From positions 14,914,846-14,978,845 of the forward strand of contig OZ023267.1 of the NCBI GenBank assembly GCA_964006375.1: a stretch of DNA of 64,000 bases. The letters run 5' to 3'. Position 1 is the first letter of the stretch, and each line of letters starts with the position of its first letter. The position numbers and the translations under genes were made by a program. The notes beneath the pieces were generated by a model, which saw only the letters and a list, made by a program, of their open reading frames with translations, did not search any database and had not been told where the DNA came from. The DNA comes from Tillus elongatus. Taxonomy: Eukaryota; Arthropoda; Insecta; Coleoptera; Cleridae. Below, one piece after another: positions 39,376-50,642 of this stretch.

Positions 39376-40195
39376 TCATGAGAACATTAAAACTAAAAAT
39401 TAATGCGCCTGTGCGGTGTTGCCAAATGCTCAAAATATTAATTCTATTTAAATATTTACATGTTTTAGTGAATTTTATGTACACTAGGACCGCAAAAAGC
39501 ATGAGGTTACTTAAGACTTTATTTAATAATAATATCGTCAGGATATTTCTTACGAATTTCTGGATTAAAAATGATTATTTCATAAGTTACTATTCATGTA
39601 ATATAGCAAAAAATCTACAGGTGGTTGGTAAAAATAATGTTTTGGAAGAGACAAAATATGAATTATTTTTTGATATTTGCAATAGCTGTGCCAAAATCAT
39701 AAAAACACAAAATGATTACCAAGGCCCTAGTGTATAATAGATTGCAAATTATATTTTGTCACCCTTTGCAAAAGTGAGAAAAATGCATATGAAGATCGGG
39801 ATAGCAATTAAGACCTTTCCGAAATATGAATTATTTTTTGATATTTGCAGTAGATGTGCCAAAGTAATAAAAACAAAACAAAAATGATTACCAAGGCCCT
39901 AGTGTATAATAAGATACGCAAATTATTTTTTGTCACCCTTTACAAAAGTGAGAAAAATGCATATGAAGATCGGGATAGCAATTAAGACGTTTTCCAAATA
40001 TTTATTCTTTTATCGCATTTGCAGTTAATGTGCCAAAATCATAAAAACAAAAAATTATTACTTAAGCCCTTATGTATGAAAAACCATGCAAATTATTTTT
40101 TGTCACCTTTTTCAAAAGCGAAAAAAATGCATATGAAGATCGGGATAGCAATTAAGACGTTTCCGAAATATGAATTATTTTTTCATATTTGCAGA

Positions 40196-41030
40196 CTCAT
40201 GGAGTGTTCTGTCTCCGTGGATCTTCAAAAAATATTAGACTGGGGAAGTAGAAATCTTGTACAATTCAACCCCACCAAAACTAAGTCTTGCTTTCTTTCT
40301 CACAAGAGATACACCAGCCCTAGACCCATCACAATGAACAACCAAGTTATTCAAAGTAATGAGTCCTTTTCTCTTGTTGGCATTTCTGTGGATCGAAATC
40401 TTAATTGGCACCAACATGTCACATCAATTGCAGAAGCGGCTGCTAAGAAATTAGGTTTCCTCTTCCGGTCTCGCAAATACTTTTCACCAGCTAATCTCTA
40501 TACCTTATATACTTCACAAATAAGGCCAAACCTAGAATACTGCTCCCACATCTGGGGTGCCGCTGCCGCTTCTACACTCGCTATCCTGGACTCCATTCAA
40601 AAGAGAGCTATACGTCTCATCGGTGACCCTACCCTCACCCAAAGGCTGCCATCCCTTGCCCACCGACGTGCCGTTGGTGACCTCTCTCTCTCTCTTTTAT
40701 AGATATATGTACGGGCACTGCTCAGAGGAGCTTTCCTCCATAGTTCCCCACCTGCTGCCCCCAACAGATCTACCAGGGGAACAGAGCGAATGCACCCTTT
40801 TACTGTCCAGGTCACCAGACATAGAACATCTTGTTATGCCCGCTCTTTTGTCCCGAGGACTTCGAAGTTGTGGAATTCCTTACCGGCACATGTTTTTCCT
40901 TCTCCTCCGAACCTCCAAACCTTCAAGTCCAGAATTAACAAGCTGCCTCTTTCCTCCTTGTCAACACCCACGGTGCGATAGTATTTAGGCTGTAAGCCCT
41001 CGTGGTGTGTTGTTGAAATTTAAAAAAAAA
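40196..41030 (+). mobile_element. 5'-truncated jockey inserted in the satellite
   Basis: Begins at actcatggagtgttctgtct (codons for [18 protein letters not shown]) and keeps one frame through [35 protein letters not shown] and [12 protein letters not shown] ct-repeat expansion near 40683-40696 then shifts the frame; the remainder continues in the 40557-40988 frame. It ends with gttgttgaaatt and a run of nine a. Satellite sequence resumes immediately. This is probably the youngest jockey copy in the window, given its near-continuous frame. Confidence 0.92.
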
Positions 41031-41449
41031 GTAGATGTGCCAAAATCATAAAAACAAAAAATGATTGCCAAGGTCTTAGTGTATAATAAGATATTCAAAT
41101 TATTTTTTGTCACCTTTTGAAAAAGTGAAAAAAATTCATATGAAAATCGGGATAGCAATTAAGACGTTTTCCAAATATGTATTATTTTTTCGCATGTGTC
41201 AAAATCATAAAGACCAAAAATGACTTCCAAGGCTCTAGTGTATAATAAGATATGCAAATGATTTTTTGTCACCCTTTGCAAAAGTAAAAAAAAATATGCA
41301 TAAACAGATCCGGATAGCAATTGAGACAATTCCACAATATGCATTATTTTTTGACATTTGCAATTTTTTAAACAGAATCTTTTTTTTTATATTTACATTT
41401 AAAACCATAAAATCACAAAAATATCACCAAAGCCCTAGTGTATAATACT

Positions 41450-42179
41450 ACAGCATACACAACTCTCAACTCGGACAGTTTTAGAATGAACTGAATATGA
41501 TTCTATTCCTATTTTTAAAGTTGCAGATTTTTTAACGTGCTAAAATCTAATATACAGTCACAGCATAATAATTGATTGACTATGCTGTGCTACAGTTACT
41601 TTTCAATTTTTTCTAGACATATGTTTGACAGGTCAGGTAAAAGCTTTGAAATTTACAAAAGGAGGATACAGAAACCGAGCTGTAAAACTTTCTGGGATCA
41701 ACGTCGTAAAAGCGGTATATCAAAGTCCAAACGTTCTTTATCTATGCGACGCTTTTATATACAAATACATAATATTTGAGAAAAAATGCTAGGTTTAATA
41801 TTTGAATATTACCAGCCACTAACTGCTATACTAGAGTGACTAACATTAATTAGATTCTCATAATTTTTATGTTGCATTGTTCAAGTATGCAGTACAGCAT
41901 AAGAAACAGTCTTCTTATGCTATGTAACCAAGATTTATGCCACTAAAAATAAGTTGCACTTTAAAGCTAATTTATAGCAAATTTTTATAATAAACATATT
42001 CTTATAACGAGATTGGGGTAGTTTATTTGTATACACAACATGTTTATTAAATTTATTTAAATTCATCATTTTTCCAAAACATAATAAAAATAATCTGTAT
42101 CACTCACTCACTGACTGAAGGCAAAGTCGCTTAGTAGTCGCAACGATAGGTTAAAATAAGGTGGTTTCCCGTTGCCTTT
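41450..42179. other. Single-copy spacer between satellite arms
   Basis: Contains a 67-residue plus-strand frame (41576-41779) with the basic segment RRKSGISKSKRSLSMRRF, not recognised. No terminal repeats found. Confidence 0.4.
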
Positions 42180-44050
42180 CATGTGGCACATTGACTGAAA
42201 AAAATACATTCTTGGAAAACCTCTTAACTGCTATCCCGATGTTTAAATTCTTTTTTTTCTTACTTTTGCAAAGGGTGACAAAAAAATAAATTTGGTGTAG
42301 TATTACATAATAGGGCCTTGGTAATGATTTTTGGTTTTGTGATTTTACCACATTAACAGTAAGTATCACATAATCATTAATGTTGAAATGAAAAACGTGG
42401 TAGTAACTATCCCGGTGTTCAAATGCATTTTTTTTATATTTCCAAAGGGTGACAGAAAATTATTTGCATGAGCTTTTATGCGTCAGGCCCTTAGTGATAT
42501 TTTTTGTTTCTATGAATTTGGCACATTAACTGCAAATGCGAAAAAATAATACATATTTGGAAAACGTCGTAATTGCTATCCCAATTTTCATATGCATTTT
42601 TCTCACTTTTACAAAGAGCGACAAAAAATAATTTGCATCTTATTATACACTAGGGCCATGGTAATCATTTTTTGTTTTTATAATTTTGGCACATATACTG
42701 CAAATATAAAAAAATAATTCATATTTCGGAAACGTCTTAATTGCTATCCCGATTTTCATATGCATTTTTCTCACTTTTGCAAAAGGTGACAAAAAATAGT
42801 TTGCATCTCTTATTATACACTAGCGCCTTGGTAATCATTTTGTGTTTTTATGATTTTGGCACATTTACTGCAAATATCAAAAAACATGACATATTTCGGA
42901 AACGTTTTAATTGATATCCCGAATTTCTTATGCGTTTTTTTCACTTTTGTAAAAGGTGACAAGAAATAATTTGCATGGTTTTTCATACATAAGGGCCTTA
43001 GTAATAATTTTTTGTTTTTGTGATTTTGGCACATTAACTGCCAATGCGAAAAAATAATACATATTTGGAAAACGTCTTAATTGCTATCCCGATTTTCATA
43101 TGCATTTTTCTCTCTTTTGCAAAGGGTGACAAAAAATAATTTGCATATCTCATTATACACTAGGGCCTTGGTAATCATTATATATATACATATTTGGAAA
43201 ACGTCTTAATTGCTATCCCAATTTTCATATGCATTTTTCTCACTTTTGCAAAGGGTGACAAAAAATAATTTGCATATCTCATTATACACTAGGGCCTTGG
43301 TAATCATTTTTTGTTTTTATGATTTTGGCACATCTACTGCAAATATCAAAAAATAATTCATATTTCGGAAACGTCTTAATTGCTATCCCGATCTCCATAT
43401 GCATTTTTCTCACTTTTTCAAAAGGTGACAAAAAACAATTTGCATATCTTATTATACACTAGGGCCTTGGTAATCATTTTTGGTTTTTATGATTTTGGCT
43501 CATCTACTGCAAATATCAAAAAATAATTCATATTATCGAAACTTCTTAATAGTTATCCCGATCTTCAAATGCATTTTTCTCATTTTTGCAAAGGGTGACA
43601 AAATATAATTTGCAATCTTATTATACACTAGGGCCTTGGTAGTCATTTTGTGTTTATATGATTTTGGCACATATACTGCAAATATCAAAAATTAATTCAT
43701 ATTTCGGAAACGTCTTAATTGCTATCGCGATCTTCGTTTTTGTGATTTTGGTACATCTACTGCAAATGCGAAAAAATAAACGTGGTAATAGCTATTTCGA
43801 TCTTCATATGTATTTTTTCACTTTTGCAAAAAGTGCCAAAAAATAATTTGCATGAGTTATTATACATTAGGGCCTTGGTAATAATTTTGCGGTTTTATGA
43901 TTTTGCACATTAACTGTAAATATCAAAAAATAAGTCATATTTGAAAAAACTTAGTAATAAGTATCTCGATGTTCAAATGATTTTCTTTTATTTTCCAGAG
44001 TGTGACAAAAAATAATTTGCTTAGGTTGCTATACACTAAGTCTTTCGTAA

Positions 44051-45378
44051 CTTGTTTTTGTGTCTATTTTTATATTGGGGCCTTGGCTTTATTGTCCAAT
44101 ATTTGTCATTTGGGTATATGTAACCAAAATAACAAATAATACATACTAAAATTTAGTTTTCCTCTATGACTATGTTAATAATAAACGATTGGTGTAGTGT
44201 TATTATGTTATTGCAAAACACTTAAGACAAATTATTTTTTCTTCGGTAAGGTGTAGTAGCATATAGCAATATATGGCTGACATCTATGGCTAGCCATAAA
44301 TTTACTACGTTGAATCCGCTTCACTGATATTGTGATCGCGACGATCCATCCCGCTTTCTGCTGACCCTACGTGTAAATCTATGGCTCGGAATTTATGGAT
44401 AACTTCACGCAAACTTTATCCCAGTTATATTCAGCAAACATGTCTTATCTCTGCTGCATCGAACATGATGCAAATGCAACTATGTGAATCTTAAAATGCA
44501 GCGGCTTTCCAGGAAATAAAGCTTTTAAGTTATTTACTTACCAATGCTACTATTTCTACCTCTACGACTTTTTATTTATAATAAAAAATATGTACATTGT
44601 TTGTCTAAACCTGCCAGTATAATTTTTTGACAGCTATATACATATAGCGCGAGTTTAAAACATGGAATAAATTCAGTTAATCAGATACAGCTATCTTTTT
44701 CCAATAATTCGCAGACATGTCGATAGACATTTTATGTTGCGGTCTTTTCAAAAAAATAAAATAAATATCATACAGTGTGTGCCAAATTTAAGGTACGACC
44801 TCATCGATATTTTTTTCAAATCCTATCCTAGTTTGTTTTTGTTAAATAGGTTTAACTTACACATTAATTTGAAAAAAACATCAGATTTTAAATTTTTATG
44901 TATTTATTATTATAAATCTAAAGGAATTAGTAGCACGAATAAGAAATGAATGTTGACTTATTTTCCCAGGATAACCAGAAATTTGTAAAACGAATTTCAA
45001 TTCCGTTTATACTACTAACAAATAGTCAATAGACAACAACCTAAGCATTTATTAAAGAAAATTGATTTAGGTTATCTATTTTTTATTTCTGTTTTTAAAA
45101 TAATATAATGTATATTTTTGTGGGAAGGAATATAAACTTGGTGGTTTAGCATAACTCGACATGTACTTTAGAAATAGCCAACAAAAGAGTAGGATTGTCG
45201 GTTAAACAAATTATCGACGTCATATCTCAAATTTGGGACAACTTCATAATATTAAAGAAAGATCACAGTTTAAAAACCACTAATTGACGTGTTCGCGCAT
45301 TTGAAAAACGTGTATTTGATTAACTGATTGTATTCTAAGTTACCAACATGCATTGTGTAATATGGCAGTAATAATGCT
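44051..45378. other. Sequence without recognised gene
   Basis: Small open frames only, the longest of 71 residues at 44734-44949, with no motif. Base composition is mixed, and the part at 44300-44500 is GC-richer than the rest. Confidence 0.4.
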
Positions 45379-45386
45379 GATAATTG

Positions 45387-45737
45387 TTTATCTTTTTTTG
45401 TCTTTTCCTCAACGGCGACGTATTTCTGCGACTATGGCCAATCACCGACGACAGGGAGCACTTTCAACTCACTTTCCTTTAAATTTGGCCGAACCCCGTT
45501 TTTTTCTATAAGGAGGGTAGGGATATTTAGCGTGCCCAACCTCGCACGGTCTAACGGACTAACGACTTCACGACTCCTCAGTGAATCGGAACCTGCAGAA
45601 ATTCAACCGGCTCCAACTAAATGATAATTTTACAGTAGGGGCCGAAAAAATGAATCGGGAACCCTGGAAATCGAACCCAGTGCCCTTGGATCCAGAGGCA
45701 TACTTTTCTACCACTGGATCACTCAGGCTTTTTGATA
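45387..45737 (-). mobile_element. tRNA-derived SINE
   Basis: On the minus strand a tRNA-like head begins near 45728: gcctgagtgatccagtggta gives an A box and, 40 nt further, actgggttcgatttccaggg gives a B box (ggttcgatttc), spaced as in a tRNA. A tRNA-unrelated body of about 230 bp and a T-rich stretch on the plus strand near 45390-45403 (A-rich tail) follow. Short ataattgt repeats at 45379-45386 and 45738-45745 may be the target duplication. The head does not fold convincingly enough to call a tRNA gene. Confidence 0.7.
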
Positions 45738-45944
45738 ATAATTGTAAAATATCTTTTGCAACAATTGGATACAATAATCTAAAATATATAACTCTATAAC
45801 ACTAAAAGTAGATCTCGTAAGTTTATAAAACAACAGTCATTATACACCTTGTCCTATTTTCGAATCAAGTTTTTGTGTTATCTTCTAAAAAAAAGCAGGA
45901 GTTGGATTAATTTTAATTCAAAATACTAAATTACAAAACAAAAA

Positions 45945-46636
45945 AAAGTACGAAAGATGCTCTCTTCTCTTAATACCAGGAAATCCTCTGGTCTTGACGA
46001 GATCCCAGCAATTGTTCTCAAAAGATGCGCACCAGAACTTGCTCCTGTCCTGACCTGTCTGTTTTAGACATCTTACAATAGAGGCATATTCCCTAGTAGC
46101 TGGAAAACTGCTCGAGTACAATCCGTCCCCAAGAAAGGATCCAAAGCCTTCCTAGCAACTACAGGCCTATTTCTCTCGTTTCAGTCGTCTCTAAAGTGAT
46201 GGAAAAGTATACAAACACCGAATTACCAAAATTTCTTGAAAAACACAGTCTAATCCACGACAGGCAGTATGGATTCCGTCAGCGCAGATCAACTGCCGAC
46301 CTCCTTTCCTTTGTCACCCATTCTTGGAACAAGTCTATGAACTACACGGTGAATGCCAGATTGTCGCTCTAGACATATCCAAAGCATTCGACTAGGTTTG
46401 CCACGCAGCGCTGCTTAATAAACCTCCGGTCTATGGCCTACCACCAAAACTCTGTACCTGGACAGCAAATTTCCTCTCCAACCGGAGCATTTCTGTTGTC
46501 GTGGATGGCCATTCCCCTAAACTGTATCCAATTAATGCAGAAGTCCCTCAAGGTTCAGCTTGAGCCCCTACTTTGTTTCTTCTCCACATCAATGACCTCC
46601 TCTCTAGCACATCTAACCCAGTTCACAGTTACGCTT
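45945..46636 (+). pseudogene. Jockey fragment: reverse transcriptase N-terminal half, broken
   Basis: Starts with MLSSLNTRKSSGLDEIPAIV in an interrupted frame and includes the blocks equivalent to NYRPISLLSVVSKVMEKYIN, DRQYGFRQRRSTADLLSFVT and DISKAFDQVW (here with a TAG in place of the Q codon). It runs to ASVPQGSALAP-like sequence and stops at ttcacagttacgc near 46636. Several frameshifts and stops. Confidence 0.88.
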
Positions 46637-46764
46637 AAATTAACTATATTGAAGTAATACCAATTTAAATGCAAACGCGCAGACATTTTCTTATCTTTAT
46701 AAATTATTTAAGCGGGATATGCTTTGCAATTCAGAATTACTCCAAACTATATACATTCACCATT

Positions 46765-47790
46765 CCTCTAAACTATATCCAATTAATGCAGGAGCTCCTC
46801 AAGGTTCAGCTTTAGCCCCTACTTTGTTTCTTCTCCACATCAATGACCTCCGCTCTAGCACATCCAACCCAGTTCACAGTTACGCGGACGACAGCACCCT
46901 CCTCTCAAATATACAATATTCTAAGCCTGTCTCTTTAGCTCAATTAGATGAGGAACGCAGACTCATGGAGGGTTCTGCCTCTGTGGATCTTCAAAAAATA
47001 TTATACTGGGGAAGTAGAAATCTTGTACAATTCAACTCCACCAAATCTCAGTCTTGCTTTCTGTCTCATAAAAGATGCAGCAGCCCTAGACCCATCACAA
47101 TGAACAACCAAGTTATTCAAAGTAATGAGACCTTTACACTTGTTGGCATATCTGTGGATCGAAATCTCAATTGGCACCAACATGTCACATCAACTGCCGA
47201 AGTGGCTGCTAAGAAATTAGGTTTCCTCGTCCGGGCTCGAAAATACTTTTCACCAGATAATCTCTATACCTTATATACTTTACAAATAAGGCCAAACCTC
47301 GAATACTGCTCCCATATCTGGGGTGCCGTTGCCGCTTTTACACTCGCTATTCTGGACTCCATCCAGAAGAGAGCTATACGTCTCATAGGTGATACTACCA
47401 TCACCCAAAAGCTGCCATTCCTTGCCCACCGACGTGCCGTTGGTGACCTCGTTCTCTTTTATAGATATCTGCACGGGCACTGTTCAGATGAGCTTTCTTC
47501 CATAGTTCCTCCACCTGCTGCCCCCAACAGATCTACCAAGAACAGAGCGAATGCACCGTTTTACTGTCCAGGTCACCAGACATAGAACATCTTGTTATGC
47601 CCGCTCTTTTGTCCCGAGGCCTTCCAAGTTGTGGAATTCCTTGACGGCACATGTTTTTCCTTCTCCTCAGAACCTTCAAACCTTCAAGTCCAGAATTAAC
47701 AAGTTGCCTCTTTCCTCCCCCTCGACAGCCACGGCACGATAGTATTTAGGCTGTAAGCCCTCGTGGTGTGTTGTTGAAAAATTAAAAAAT
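46765..47790 (+). pseudogene. Jockey fragment: reverse transcriptase C-terminal half with tail
   Basis: The frame resumes at LYPINAGAPQGSALAPTLFLL, repeating about 125 bp already present at 46512-46636, then has SYADDSTLLSNIQYS (the catalytic YADD), [20 protein letters not shown], and [13 protein letters not shown]. It ends in the tail gttgttgaaaaattaaaaaa. It is separated from the previous fragment by about 125 bp of unrelated sequence, so the two are likely separate insertions or a duplication with insertion. Open from 46719 to about 47585. Confidence 0.9.
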
Positions 47791-48719
47791 AATAAGATTA
47801 ACCCTTTAAGTACGTTACGCCCCAACATCTACTATAATTACTGAAAATAGTCCAGGATCAGTTTGACTGACTTATTAATTTAGACACCATGTCGATTTAT
47901 AAATTTCATTTCTTAGGCAGACTAAATAGTTGTAAGTTTTAAATTACCAGTACTTTCTTTAGACAGAGCCTACAATATGATTTGTTGGTGTACTCATTAA
48001 TCAAATGACCTTGAGGTTAGAAAACATTTTATGTCCGATTTTCTTAAAGGGTTTCTTAAGCAATTACGGAGCAAGGGGGTTGGATACTGCCCACTAGACG
48101 ATGTGCGTTAACTAAACGTTTATTATGAGGCTACTATAACAGTTAAATAATGTAAGTACATATATTTATAATCTCGGAACCAAGACACCCTACAAAAAGG
48201 CATTATGGGAGCCGAGACTATAATGTAATGTGTGGGAAGTGTCATCGTTGCATTTTGTATTATAAAATACATATTATCGTGTCGGATGACTCCTCCCCTG
48301 TTAGATGGGACTTTATGGGGTGCATAAAATTTAATTTGCAAAAATTATATTCTAAGGTAAAACATTTAAAATGATCAAAAATTGAAAAGAATTACACCAA
48401 TAGATCAATAATTCGATAAAATTTAGAAAATATAACATATAACATGGTTATTCTTTAGGCAAAGGAAAAGCCTTTTGTTTGCTGCATTTTCGTTAACCTG
48501 TACGGAAATTTAAATATCAAGTATTTAAAGTTAACAATAAACAATGATTATGAAACAGCCGTTAAAAGTAGCTTCCGCAGTATACACTCTATCACTGTTG
48601 CACTTCTTACTATAAGCTTAGCATAAACAATATGCTACTGTTTTCCTCTAGGTAAAGGAATAATGTCTTCAATTTCTGCGTCTTCCTTAAATTATTTTTT
48701 TAATTTTTAAAATTTGAGT
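47791..48719. other. Sequence without recognised gene
   Basis: No open frame or repeat termini identified. The segment 48060-48310 is GC-richer. Confidence 0.4.
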
Positions 48720-48729
48720 AAACTAAGTT

Positions 48730-48850
48730 TATTCATCCCCTTAATGACGCTAACTTTGTTAGCGAAACGATTGTCGGGTCAAAAAACTGTATTGTGATGA
48801 ATTGGGTTCTCCAAATTGTACTTATCAGTGTTCATCACAGGTTACAAACT
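48730..48850 (+). mobile_element. Penelope-like terminus fragment, degraded hammerhead-like core
   Basis: ttaatgac (48741-48748), stem gctaac/gttagc (48749-48754 with 48758-48763), gaaac, then gattgtc. The outer phrase gatgaattgggttctccaaa and cagtgttcatcacaggtta matches the copy at 33590. The invariant ctga start has decayed to ttaa. Confidence 0.75.
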
Positions 48851-48891
48851 TCACCCATTGTACAAAGCTAATTTCTATGATTATTGTTTCA

Positions 48892-49047
48892 CAGCAGCAC
48901 GACCAAGATGGAGTTTTCCTGAAAGACAAGCAGTTAAGGAGACCATTAGAAGACATTTAAAGGACGGAAGCAACCCCTCGATAGCTAAATGTGAACTTCT
49001 GATTGAAAATTGTCCAGTGTTAAAAAAACGAACTCCCAGTCTCTAAA
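48892..49047 (+). pseudogene. Exon-like segment with a conserved-looking domain end
   Basis: After a good acceptor (gattattgtttcacag) an open frame reads ARPRWSFPERQAVKETIRRH, LKDGSNPSIAKCELLIENCP and VLKKRTPSL, then stops. The pattern W...E..AV...+..HL..G..P..A.CE..I...PVL..R resembles a short C-terminal domain found in many invertebrate and fish proteins linked to mobile elements. The expected ending after R.W is missing (RTPSL). It could be a terminal exon of an undetected gene or a relic. Confidence 0.35.
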
Positions 49048-49840
49048 ACTTTACATTTCTAGTAGCACGAAAAAAGTCAGACAATATGATAAATATTTCT
49101 TTTTAGCTATATTACAAAAAAATAACATAAAAATACATCAATGACTATTTATATTACATTTTACAAATTTGCCTACTTTGTACAAATTTTCTTCTACTAA
49201 ATTCCTGAGTTCTCCACTTTTTCTGCATTTTCTATTTATTTACAACTATTTTCACTGATTTCTCAGGTTCAATTCAAACCATAACACAAGAATTGTGTTT
49301 CATATGTAACTTATGCAAAAGCTTTGGTCATCATAGTTTTGTTAAGAGTTTGAATTATGTTACTTCCATTATGAAAACAGATCACATGCAATGTATTCAG
49401 ATCCGGATATCTAATAACAATAATTTTGTTTTCTAAAAACTCAATGTATTACATTTTGAGATAAAACACGTGTGTTTTTAGACAAGACTGTCATAAATAC
49501 ATTTTTATACACAATTTATTTAATTTAAAATAACTGGTAAAAAAATTACAACACAAAATTTGTCTTTTATCATTTTTCTGCTCTACCACACCGGTGTGAT
49601 AATTTATGTAGGCAAATAATTTAAAAATAATTTGTAGTCACTTTTTATAATTTTAATATTATTCACGAAGTGCTTCACTGTAAAACTGTCAAGGTAAAGA
49701 GAGAATAATAATGTATTAATTAAAACATATCATCTTTGTATACTAGCACGCAGACCTTAAAACCGTAATGCTACCTGTTTAAGCGTACAACATAAAACTA
49801 ACCAGAAAACTTTTATACATCCTACTAAAAAGCGCGGCAA
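49048..49840. other. AT-rich sequence, nothing recognised
   Basis: No coding motif or repeat terminus. A (T)-rich character predominates. Confidence 0.4.
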
Positions 49841-49845
49841 CACTG

Positions 49846-49967
49846 TGAGGTTAGGTCCAGCTACTTCCTTTTGGACATATCAATTTTTATGGCTGAAATG
49901 TCCAGCTACTTCCTTATAAACATATATAAATCCCAAGAGAGAAAGGTCCAGCTACTTCCGCATAGAC

Positions 49968-50035
<68 letters not shown>

Positions 50036-50210
50036 TATAACGGATATGGGTTCTAGAGGTCCTAGTTCGCGCTCATTTGAAAAAAAAATGCAAGGTCTCA
50101 CCATCTGTACCTCTCTATTATGAATTTTAATTTCGGATAACTTTATTTTTTTTTTGATCAAAAGACAAAATGTTCGCTCATTAGTGAATTTTTTCTATGA
50201 AACTTCACAA
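49846..50210 (+). repeat. ggtccagctacttcc repeats, (TA)n array and hairpin module
   Basis: Three gtccagctacttcc copies at about 49855, 49900 and 49948, the last at the edge of a TA array (49971-50032). After the array comes acggatatgggttctagagg and the end hairpin ttagtgaatttt...aaacttcac near 50181-50208. The same two parts, in the opposite relation, occur around 39.2 kb. Confidence 0.75.
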
Positions 50211-50269
50211 CAGAAAATATCACTGCCTGGTTTGAGCAGGCCCTTGACAAAGCTATGCGGTCAATTCGC

Positions 50270-50640
50270 GGAAACAGTACGCCTTAGAAATCATTATTAT
50301 TATAAAACAACCTTGAGTGCAACCAAATAGTACATCTGGTCGGACTAGATGGCGAACTGGTCTACAGTCAACAGTCGCGCGATAGACTCAAGTAAACTCT
50401 TGCAAACGAAACAGAGTGATGGCTAGACTTGGCTATATTTTATAATAAAAGTTCTTTTTTTCTAGAAAGGGGAGAACTCTGATGACTGTAGAAGTCTTGA
50501 CGAGCTCTTCTCACAAACTATAATTAAGAAAACTTTCGGCACGCAACAAGTGCAAATTGTATACAAATTCAAATTAGAAGCATTTGCCATTTAATGAAAA
50601 TTCTCTACCATAACGCCATTGCTGCGTCCCGAAATGTCAT
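50270..50640 (+). repeat. Dispersed repeat, plus copy of an inverted pair
   Basis: Includes gatggcgaactggtctacag, tcgcgcgatagactcaagta and cagagtgatggctag. The reverse complement is present at 57545-57810. The right side ends in a partial MITE terminus (ccattgctgcgtccc). Confidence 0.75.
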
Positions 50641-50642
50641 CT

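Larger units (their letters stand above)
39650..44050. repeat. ~170-bp satellite in two opposed arms
   Basis: The monomer (plus arm) includes gtgccaaaatcataaaaaca, gccctagtgtataataagat, aattattttttgtcaccctt and gatcgggatagcaattaaga. Plus-oriented units fill 39650-40195 and 41031-41449, split by a jockey insertion. About eleven minus-oriented units fill 42180-44050. Spacing between ggtgacaaaaaa landmarks in the minus arm is mostly 167-174 bp, with one of about 129 and one of about 233. The 730-bp spacer between arms (41450-42180) is single-copy. Divergence between monomers is modest. Confidence 0.9.

Noticed and set aside
42180..44050. CRISPR-like array of regularly spaced repeats
   Set aside because: The whole 170-bp unit is repeated, with no unique spacers, so it is a eukaryotic satellite.
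45656..45728. Possible tRNA gene on the minus strand
   Set aside because: A and B boxes are present, but acceptor and anticodon stems do not pair well and a long body follows. It is better read as a SINE head.
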